DNA of 6,967 nucleotides, taken from assembly GCA_025960445.1 (NCBI GenBank), contig JAICIT010000134.1:1-6967 (forward strand). The letters run 5' to 3'. The notes beneath the pieces were generated by a model. That model was not told where the DNA came from, did not search any database, and saw only the letters and a program-made list of their open reading frames with translations. Shown piece after piece: positions 1 to 4,634 of this stretch. The first letter of the stretch is position 1, and each line of letters opens with the position of its first letter. Position numbers and translations under genes: made by a program. The DNA is from Bradyrhizobium sp. (GTDB lineage Bacteria; Pseudomonadota; Alphaproteobacteria; Rhizobiales; Xanthobacteraceae).

Positions 1-96
1 CTGAAAGTGGTGGGCGCGTTCGTGCCGCTGCGCGTCTCGCTGCAGCAGGAATTGGAAGGGCTGGACATTTCGCAGCACGGTGAAGCCCTGCAGTAG
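1..96 (+). CDS. amtB: Ammonium transporter AmtB, C-terminal end only (5' part outside window)
   Basis: Frame 1 is open from the first base to a TAG at 94-96 and gives 31 residues. The residues ELEGLDISQHGEA match the cytoplasmic C-terminal tail of AmtB proteins, where E. coli has EREGLDVNSHGE. In the family this tail follows the last membrane helix and contacts GlnK. The second, complete amtB in this window ends with the related EREGLDITEHTERAYNM, so the locus carries two ammonium transporter genes in tandem with glnK between them. This copy ends in EALQ rather than the usual AYN ending, so the two tails differ. The membrane part cannot be judged because it lies outside the window. Identification rests on a short but characteristic motif. 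Confidence 0.85.
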   Translation: MKVVGAFVPLRVSLQQELEGLDISQHGEALQ

Positions 97-121
97 GTAC
101 CCCGATTTCGACAGTTCGTCC

Positions 122-177
122 TGCCCACGCGATCAGCAGACCGCGATCGGGGGTTTGCCATGCCCGCCTTTTAGGCA
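122..177 (+). promoter_or_regulatory. Two TGC-N11-GCA motifs, candidate NtrC upstream activator sites
   Basis: TGC (122-124) to GCA (136-138) and TGC (161-163) to GCA (175-177) both have the outer geometry of NtrC sites (TGCACC-N5-GGTGCA). Both start TGCCC. The inner bases match the consensus poorly. Their centres, near 130 and 169, lie about 178 and 139 bases upstream of the start predicted from the sigma-54 promoter. That is a normal distance for enhancer-type activators. The second site lies inside the hairpin at 157-185. The proposal is an inference from spacing and context. Confidence 0.3.
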
Positions 178-185
178 GGCGTGGC
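157..185 (+). repeat. Imperfect 12-bp inverted repeat (possible terminator of the upstream amtB)
   Basis: GCCATGCCCGCC (157-168) and GGCAGGCGTGGC (174-185) flank the loop TTTTA. As RNA, 11 of 12 positions pair, one of them a G-U wobble, with one C-A mismatch. The hairpin lies 60 bases after the upstream amtB stop, a plausible place for transcription to end. No T-tract follows (TAGGCTTTG comes next), so a canonical intrinsic terminator is not shown. The same stretch contains one of two TGC-N11-GCA motifs, so it could instead be a protein-binding palindrome. Confidence 0.5.
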
Positions 186-214
186 TAGGCTTTGAGCGTG
201 GCCCAACAGCGCAA

Positions 215-228
215 CCGGGCATTGCCGG
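215..228 (+). repeat. 14-base repeat, copy 1 (inverted copy at 2283-2296)
   Basis: CCGGGCATTGCCGG lies upstream of the glnK promoter. Its exact reverse complement, CCGGCAATGCCCGG, lies at 2283-2296 downstream of amtB, so the two copies bracket the glnK-amtB unit. Each copy is itself partly palindromic (CCGG at both ends). The match stops at exactly 14 bases. It may be a small dispersed intergenic repeat or a coincidence. Confidence 0.4.
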
Positions 229-281
229 CGCAAACCTCGAAAAGGCCCGCGTTAGTAGTCTGTTAGGGAACCGGCGCGATC

Positions 282-297
282 TGGCACGGCATTTGAT
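282..297 (+). promoter_or_regulatory. Sigma-54 (-24/-12) promoter for glnK-amtB
   Basis: TGGCACGGCATTTGAT matches the consensus TGGCAYRNNNNTTGCW at all defined positions except one (A instead of C in the -12 GC). The -24 GG (283-284) and the -12 G (295) have the required 10-base spacing. Transcription should begin near 307-308, leaving a leader of about 95 bases before the glnK ATG. RpoN with NtrC is the known control system for glnK-amtB operons in proteobacteria, so the context supports the call. Confidence 0.8.
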
Positions 298-360
298 TCT
301 ACATGGGTCGGCTGTGCCCGCGTTGTGACTCTCTCCGCGTGGTGAACCTCAGTCGAGAAC

Positions 361-383
361 GCCCGGTCGCATCTCGACCGGGC
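361..383 (+). promoter_or_regulatory. Perfect 9-bp hairpin in the glnK leader
   Basis: GCCCGGTCG (361-369) and CGACCGGGC (375-383) pair without mismatch around a 5-base loop, CATCT. The hairpin lies in the predicted 5' untranslated leader and ends 6 bases before the Shine-Dalgarno sequence (390-394). It does not cover the ribosome site and no T-run follows, so it is not an ordinary terminator. An upstream GTCGAG (352-357) can pair with CTCGAC (373-378), which would compete with the hairpin's right arm. A role in mRNA stability or translation is possible but unproven. Confidence 0.6.
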
Positions 384-402
384 CCAAGCGGGGATAAGAC
401 CC

Positions 403-741
403 ATGAAAATTGTTATGGCGATCATCAAGCCATTCAAGCTCGAGGAAGTCCGCGACGCCCTGACCGCCATCGGCGTTCATGGTCTCACGGTGACGGAAGT
501 CAAAGGCTATGGCCGACAGAAGGGCCACACGGAAATTTATCGCGGTGCTGAATACGCCGTGAGTTTCCTGCCCAAGATCAAGATCGAGGTCGCTGTCGGC
601 TCCGACCAGCTCGACAAGACCATCGAGGCCATCACGTCGGCCGCAAAAACCGGGCAAATCGGCGACGGCAAGATCTTCGTCATCAACCTCGACCATGCGG
701 TTCGCATCCGCACGGGAGAGGCCGATGCCGCGGCACTCTGA
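403..741 (+). CDS. glnK: Nitrogen regulatory protein PII (GlnK type)
   Basis: This 112-residue protein has the normal PII length. PII trimers sense ATP/ADP and 2-oxoglutarate, are uridylylated by GlnD when nitrogen is short, and control AmtB, NtrB and the adenylyltransferase GlnE. Family landmarks are visible: the N-terminal strand MKIVMAIIKPFKLEEVRDAL, the T-loop (about residues 36-55) with YRGAEY ending in the modifiable Tyr51, and the C-terminal nucleotide-binding signature TGQIGDGKIFV followed by VRIRTGE. The ATG has a Shine-Dalgarno-like GGGGA at 390-394, 8 bases upstream. The stop lies 37 bases before amtB, and this linkage marks it as GlnK rather than a glnB copy beside glnA. A sigma-54 promoter at 282-297 points to nitrogen-limited expression. 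The flanking amtB genes suggest it gates one or both channels. The GlnK/GlnB distinction relies on context. Confidence 0.95.
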   Translation: MKIVMAIIKPFKLEEVRDALTAIGVHGLTVTEVKGYGRQKGHTEIYRGAEYAVSFLPKIKIEVAVGSDQLDKTIEAITSAAKTGQIGDGKIFVINLDHAVRIRTGEADAAAL

Positions 742-778
742 TTTCGCGCTCAACCCTATTCACTCAGGAGCAAAACAA

Positions 779-2221
779 ATGACGTTCAAACGTCCCTATA
801 GCGCGGGATTGGCTGTGTTTGCAGCCGGCATGTTCGCCGCTAGCGCCGCTTACGCCGAGCCAACCGTTAACAAAGGCGACAACGCCTGGATGCTGACATC
901 GACGGTGCTGGTATTGCTGATGACGATCCCCGGCCTTGCGCTGTTCTACGGCGGCCTGGTTCGCTCGAAGAACATGCTCTCGGTGCTGGCGCAGGTGTTC
1001 TACACCGTCTGCATCGTCACGATCCTGTGGGCGCTGTACGGTTACAGCCTGGCCTTCACCGGCGGGTCCGATTTCATCGGCGGCTTCTCCAAAGCGTTCC
1101 TGATGGGCGTGACGACCGACTCCAAGGCCGCCACGTTCAGCGTCGATGCCAACATCTCGGAGCTCGTATATGTCTGCTTCCAGATGACGTTCGCGGCGAT
1201 CACGCCCGCCCTCATCGTCGGCGCCTTTGCCGAACGCATGAAGTTCGCGGCTGTCGCGCTGTTCATTCCGCTCTGGGTGACGCTGATCTATTTCCCGATC
1301 GCGCACATGGTCTGGTACTGGGCCGGACCGGACGCCATCTCGGACGCGGTCAAAGCGCTTGCCGCGGCGGGTGATGCCGCTGCGAAGGCTGCGGCGCAGG
1401 CCAAGCTCGATGAAGTCAATGCCGACGCCGGCTGGGTCTTCAAGAAGGGTGCGATCGACTTTGCAGGCGGTACGGTGGTGCACATCAACGCCGGAATTGC
1501 CGGCCTAGTCGGCGCGTTGCTGATCGGCAAACGGACCGGCTATGGCAAAGAGTTGATGGCTCCGCACTCGCTGACCATGACGATGATCGGGGCTTCGCTG
1601 CTCTGGGTCGGCTGGTTCGGCTTCAACGCCGGCTCCAATCTCGAAGCCAATGGCGGCGCGGCGCTCGCGATGACCAACTCGTTTGTCGCAACGGCGGCGG
1701 CGGCGCTGTCGTGGATGTTCGCCGAATGGATCATCAAGGGGCATCCTTCGTTGCTCGGCGCCTTGTCAGGCGCGGTGGCGGGACTGGTCGCGGTGACACC
1801 CGCGGCCGGCTATTCCGGACCGATGGGTGCCATTGTGCTCGGTCTCATCGTCGGGGTGGTTTGCCTGTTCTTCTGCACGGTGATCAAAAACGCCCTGCGA
1901 TATGACGACTCGCTGGACGTGTTCGGCGTCCATTGCATCGGCGGCATCGTCGGCGCGCTCGGCACCGGCATCCTGGTGAACCCGGCGCTCGGCGGCGCCG
2001 GGATCATGGACTACACGACGGGCAAGATCGCCGATTACGACTTCACCGCGCAGATGATTTCCCAGATCTGGGGCGTCTGCACCACGTTGGTGTGGTCGGG
2101 CATCGGGTCGGCAATTCTCTACAAGGTCGTCGACGTCATCGTCGGCCTGCGTGCCAACGTCGAGACCGAACGCGAAGGCCTCGACATCACCGAGCACACC
2201 GAGCGCGCCTACAATATGTGA
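779..2221 (+). CDS. amtB: Ammonium transporter AmtB, complete
   Basis: This 480-residue inner-membrane channel conducts ammonium/ammonia. Residues 1-26 form a signal peptide with a likely cleavage site at AYA|EP. The remainder has the hydrophobic pattern of the 11-helix Amt fold. The pore residues can be placed: F134 and F138, D227, the twin histidines H235 and H385 (150 apart, as H168/H318 in E. coli), and F282 in GWFGFNAGS, the equivalent of F215. The tail EREGLDITEHTERAYNM is the GlnK-contacting C-terminus. Compared with E. coli, about 36 extra residues, alanine-rich and charged, lie between helices 4 and 5 (about 182-222), predicted to face the periplasm. The start at 779 is chosen because AGGAG (766-770) lies 8 bases upstream and because it gives a proper signal peptide. 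The open frame continues upstream to an ATG at 695 inside glnK, which is not credible. It is cotranscribed with glnK. Confidence 0.96.
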   Translation: MTFKRPYSAGLAVFAAGMFAASAAYAEPTVNKGDNAWMLTSTVLVLLMTIPGLALFYGGLVRSKNMLSVLAQVFYTVCIVTILWALYGYSLAFTGGSDFIGGFSKAFLMGVTTDSKAATFSVDANISELVYVCFQMTFAAITPALIVGAFAERMKFAAVALFIPLWVTLIYFPIAHMVWYWAGPDAISDAVKALAAAGDAAAKAAAQAKLDEVNADAGWVFKKGAIDFAGGTVVHINAGIAGLVGALLIGKRTGYGKELMAPHSLTMTMIGASLLWVGWFGFNAGSNLEANGGAALAMTNSFVATAAAALSWMFAEWIIKGHPSLLGALSGAVAGLVAVTPAAGYSGPMGAIVLGLIVGVVCLFFCTVIKNALRYDDSLDVFGVHCIGGIVGALGTGILVNPALGGAGIMDYTTGKIADYDFTAQMISQIWGVCTTLVWSGIGSAILYKVVDVIVGLRANVETEREGLDITEHTERAYNM

Positions 2222-2282
2222 GTTCTCACGAGAGGGCACGATTTCACGGGATCGCGCCGGAATCAACGGTTTGGGCACATAC

Positions 2283-2296
2283 CCGGCAATGCCCGG
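2283..2296 (-). repeat. 14-base repeat, copy 2 (inverted copy of 215-228)
   Basis: CCGGCAATGCCCGG is the exact reverse complement of bases 215-228. It sits between the amtB stop and the terminator stem and shares no further similarity with the first copy beyond these 14 bases. Confidence 0.4.
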
Positions 2297-2304
2297 ACCG
2301 TCGA

Positions 2305-2333
2305 GGGGCTCCAGCGCAAGCTGGGGCCCCTTT
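2305..2333 (+). terminator. Intrinsic terminator after amtB
   Basis: GGGGCTCCAGC (2305-2315) and GCTGGGGCCCC (2320-2330) form an 11-bp stem with one U-G wobble, closed by a GCAA tetraloop of the stable GNRA type and followed by TTT. It lies 83 bases after the amtB stop and 80 bases before the next gene. The T-tract is short, but the stem is very strong. It should end the glnK-amtB transcript and separate it from the DUF1835 gene. Confidence 0.75.
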
Positions 2334-2413
2334 GGTGCTCGCAGTGCTTGCAACAGACCGCACTTGAAAGCGGGCCGCGATGCTGTCATTAGCCCCTCGG
2401 CCGTGGAGCAGCG

Positions 2414-3256
2414 ATGACGCAGACCCCCCTTCATTTCGTTTTCACTGCCTCAGGCGCCGGTTGCCTGGTCCAGGCAATAGCAAAAGCTGGCCGGCACGAT
2501 CAGGTCATAGCTTCTTTCGATGACATGAGCTTCGGACCGATCAATCCTGCCGAGCGTTCGCTGCGCGCGAAGTGGGTCGAGAATGAACTCGGTCGCGCCG
2601 ATTGGGAGAGCTGCACCGATGACTCAGCACGAGTATGGGACGAAGGGCGTTTTCCCAACGGTCGAAAGGTCGCATGGCTGACCCGGCATTCGGCGAGAGA
2701 ATATGCCGGCTTTTTGGAGTGGTTGTGGCGGCTCGGCGACGAGCGGTGCGACCTGGTCGATCTGACCGACGTCACGATTTCATACGATCCGGAGGACGGC
2801 CCGCCGCGTCAGCGGCTAGCATATGGTCTCGGGATGCTTGCTCCCGAGACCATATGCGAACAAAAGCTCTGGGATCTGGCCGAGCCACTGGACGCGACAG
2901 CGCGGGCGCAACATCTGGATCTCTGGCGACAGCTCCGTTCTGAAAACGCGCCGCTCCGCGTTATTGAAGGCCGCAAGCTTGTGTCGGCGCCGATGTCGTT
3001 TTTCGATTCGTTGTTGATTTCCTTTGCGACGAATAATTGGCAGAGAGTCGCAAGGATTGTCGGACAGTCATTGGGTTCTGGAATGGATGATTCCCTTCCA
3101 GTTGACGATTTGCTTCTAAGGGCTCGCATCAGCGCCATGGTCGAAAGCGGTCGCCTCGAAATTCGGGGCCGATCGGCACACGACATCTTTGACAGCGAGG
3201 TGCGGCTTTCTCAGCCAGGTGCGGCGTCCCAAGGCGAGGCGCCACTCCTTGATTGA
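2414..3256 (+). CDS. DUF1835/DUF3658 family protein, function unknown
   Basis: This 280-residue protein is predicted soluble, with no signal peptide or membrane helix. The N-terminal part (about 5-120), starting LHFVFTASGAGCLVQAIA and followed by a DDMSFGPI motif, resembles DUF1835. The C-terminal part (about 205-268), NNWQRVARIVGQSLG followed by a segment ending MVESGRLEIRG, resembles DUF3658, the usual partner domain. No biochemical role is established for this family and none is assigned here. GGAG (2405-2408) lies 5 bases before the ATG. The gene stands alone: a strong terminator precedes it and a 152-base gap with its own regulatory box follows. Parts of the gene (for example 2990-3080) look less GC-rich than the neighbouring genes, which may hint at a different history. 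A perfect 16-bp inverted repeat covers codons 136-148, and the reading frame stays intact through it. Family assignment is from remembered motif patterns. Confidence 0.75.
   Translation: MTQTPLHFVFTASGAGCLVQAIAKAGRHDQVIASFDDMSFGPINPAERSLRAKWVENELGRADWESCTDDSARVWDEGRFPNGRKVAWLTRHSAREYAGFLEWLWRLGDERCDLVDLTDVTISYDPEDGPPRQRLAYGLGMLAPETICEQKLWDLAEPLDATARAQHLDLWRQLRSENAPLRVIEGRKLVSAPMSFFDSLLISFATNNWQRVARIVGQSLGSGMDDSLPVDDLLLRARISAMVESGRLEIRGRSAHDIFDSEVRLSQPGAASQGEAPLLD
2461..2477. repeat. 17-bp palindrome near the 5' end of the DUF1835 gene
   Basis: TTGCCTGG (2461-2468) and CCAGGCAA (2470-2477) are perfect inverted arms around a single central base. The site begins 47 bases after the start codon, within codons 16-22. 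Its size and symmetry resemble a dimeric repressor operator, but coding constraint or chance could also explain it. Confidence 0.45.
2819..2857. repeat. Perfect 16-bp inverted repeat inside the DUF1835 gene
   Basis: GCATATGGTCTCGGGA (2819-2834) and TCCCGAGACCATATGC (2842-2857) are exact reverse complements around the loop TGCTTGC. The 39 bases start on a codon boundary and cover exactly 13 codons (residues 136-148, AYGLGMLAPETIC). The structure would form a very stable hairpin in mRNA or a cruciform in DNA. No T-run follows. Perfect arms of this length are not expected by chance in coding sequence. Confidence 0.95.
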
Positions 3257-3308
3257 ACGTAGTGTTGATGGAAGCCACCAGACCGCGAAAAACTCCGCTG
3301 GCTCCATT

Positions 3309-3327
3309 GGTTAATCGCGTCTTAACC
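3309..3327 (+). promoter_or_regulatory. CtrA-type box upstream of the aminotransferase-ftsK pair
   Basis: TTAA (3311-3314), seven bases, TTAAC (3322-3326) is an exact match to the CtrA consensus TTAA-N7-TTAAC. It is also an inverted repeat, with GGTTAA at 3309-3314 and TTAACC at 3322-3327. It lies 83 bases before the aminotransferase start. CtrA is the cell-cycle response regulator of alphaproteobacteria and controls several division genes. Binding here is inferred. No convincing -10/-35 pair could be placed around the box. Confidence 0.6.
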
Positions 3328-3408
3328 TCGCCGTATCTATGGTGGCTTGATCCGTTTCCAGCTGGTCTCATCCTGCGATCGGCTGCCCAACAGTGCTGGC
3401 GCTAAAGT

Positions 3409-4623
3409 ATGGCAATGACCGCTTCATCCCGCGCGCCGCTAGACGCCGGTACCCAGCAAAGCGAGCGCTCGCCATTCGCCCGGCTGACCGAACTGCTGGC
3501 CCCGTATAAACCGGCTAAGCCATTGATTACGCTTTCGTTGGGCGAACCACAGCACCCGGTGCCGGCCTTTGTCGGGCCAGTGCTAGCCAACCACATCGCC
3601 GAGTTCGGCCGCTATCCGATCGCCAAGGGCATCGAGCCGTTCCGGCGGGCGGCGGCAAACTGGCTGTCCACGCGGTTTCAATTGCCACGGCCGATCGATC
3701 CCGAAAGCGAGCTTCTGGTGTTGAACGGCAGCCGGGAGGGGCTGTTTTTTGCGGCGCTGACCGCGGCGCGTTATGTCGGCGAGCGCAAGGGCAGGCCTGC
3801 GATCCTGATTCCTAATCCATTTTACCCCGCTTACGCCGCTGGAGCGCGCGCCGCAGGCTGCGAGGCGATTTATCTGCCGACCACGCTCGCCAATGGATTT
3901 CTTCCCGATCTGGAGGCGCTCGATCACGCCACGCTCGCAAGAACGGTTGCAATCTACATTGCCTCGCCAGCCAATCCGCAAGGCGCGGTGGCCTCGCGCG
4001 ATTATTTCAGGCGCTTGAAGCAACTCGCGGACCGCTTCGGATTCCTGATCTTGAGCGACGAGTGCTATTCGGAGATTTACACCAGGGAAGCTCCAGGCAG
4101 CATGCTGGAATGCGCTGGGCCGGATTTTACCAACGCGATCGCTTTCCAGTCGCTGTCGAAGCGCTCCAATCTGCCGGGAATGCGATTAGGTTTTGCCGCC
4201 GGGGACAAGAAATTTCTCTCGATGTTTCACGAGCTGCGCAACGTTGCGGCCCCACAAGTGCCGGTGCCGCTGCAGCATGTCGCGGTTGCGGCCTATAGCG
4301 ATGAGGCGCATGTCGAGGAGAACCGGCGGCTGTATCGAATCAAGTTCGATCTCGCCGACCAGATACTCGGCAATCGCTACGGCTACCGACGGCCCGCCGG
4401 CGGATTCTGCATCTGGCTGAATGTGTCGGAACGCGGCGGCGACGAGGCGGCAACCGTGAAGCTATACCGGGACGGGGGCGTGCGCGTCGTGCCTGGGAGC
4501 TATCTGGCGCGGCCCCAACTCGATGGCAGCAATCCCGGCGCCGGTTACATCCGCTTAGCACTGGTATCGGACAGCGAAACAACGGCCGAGGCTCTGCATC
4601 GGCTGGTCGAAATTCTGGATTAG
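3409..4623 (+). CDS. dapC: PLP-dependent class I/II aminotransferase, probable N-succinyldiaminopimelate aminotransferase
   Basis: This is a 404-residue, cytosolic, fold-type I aminotransferase. Landmarks are NGSREGLF (106-113, cofactor phosphate site), N189 in SPANPQG, D217 and Y220 in SDECYSEIY, the PLP-binding K251 in [15 protein letters not shown], and R382 in YIRLAL for the substrate carboxylate. The N-terminal [16 protein letters not shown] and the late [10 protein letters not shown] resemble DapC proteins. DapC makes N-succinyl-LL-diaminopimelate from N-succinyl-2-amino-6-oxopimelate with glutamate, on the way to lysine and peptidoglycan. Substrate choice within this superfamily cannot be proven from motifs, so another aminotransferase activity is possible. 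ATG 3409 is the first start after an in-frame TAA at 3403-3405. A second ATG lies at 3415. Neither has a clear Shine-Dalgarno. ftsK begins 11 bases after the stop, so the two are probably cotranscribed, perhaps under the CtrA box upstream. Confidence 0.8.
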   Translation: MAMTASSRAPLDAGTQQSERSPFARLTELLAPYKPAKPLITLSLGEPQHPVPAFVGPVLANHIAEFGRYPIAKGIEPFRRAAANWLSTRFQLPRPIDPESELLVLNGSREGLFFAALTAARYVGERKGRPAILIPNPFYPAYAAGARAAGCEAIYLPTTLANGFLPDLEALDHATLARTVAIYIASPANPQGAVASRDYFRRLKQLADRFGFLILSDECYSEIYTREAPGSMLECAGPDFTNAIAFQSLSKRSNLPGMRLGFAAGDKKFLSMFHELRNVAAPQVPVPLQHVAVAAYSDEAHVEENRRLYRIKFDLADQILGNRYGYRRPAGGFCIWLNVSERGGDEAATVKLYRDGGVRVVPGSYLARPQLDGSNPGAGYIRLALVSDSETTAEALHRLVEILD

Positions 4624-4634
4624 TCGCAAAGCCC

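Noticed and set aside
99..154. CCCCGAT (100-106) and ATCGGGG (146-152) as a terminator after the first amtB
   Set aside because: Only 7 bp over a 39-base loop, with a weak T-stretch. The hairpin at 157-185 is stronger.
295..299. GATTC (CcrM GANTC methylation site) overlapping the sigma-54 -12 element
   Set aside because: Single GANTC sites are frequent enough by chance, and nothing else suggests methylation control.
80..328. Open frame of 82 codons on the + strand across the intergenic region before glnK
   Set aside because: It starts inside the end of the upstream amtB, covers the sigma-54 promoter, has no ribosome site, and its composition is not protein-like.
695..778. Upstream extension of the amtB frame to an ATG inside glnK
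   Set aside because: The ATG at 779 has a good Shine-Dalgarno at 766-770 and gives a typical signal peptide. The longer version would bury the signal peptide.
764..1483. Long minus-strand open frame opposite amtB
   Set aside because: Its sequence is rich in R, H, G and D, as expected from the antisense of GC-rich coding DNA. The + strand gene is certain.
2364..2391. Possible sigma-70 promoter TTGAAA-N16-TCATTA for the DUF1835 gene
   Set aside because: The -10 match is poor. A promoter probably exists between the terminator and the ATG but could not be placed.
3272..3348. AAGCCACCA (3272-3280) and TGGTGGCTT (3340-3348) as a structured element
   Set aside because: A 9-bp inverted match across about 60 bases can arise by chance, and no terminator or riboswitch features accompany it.
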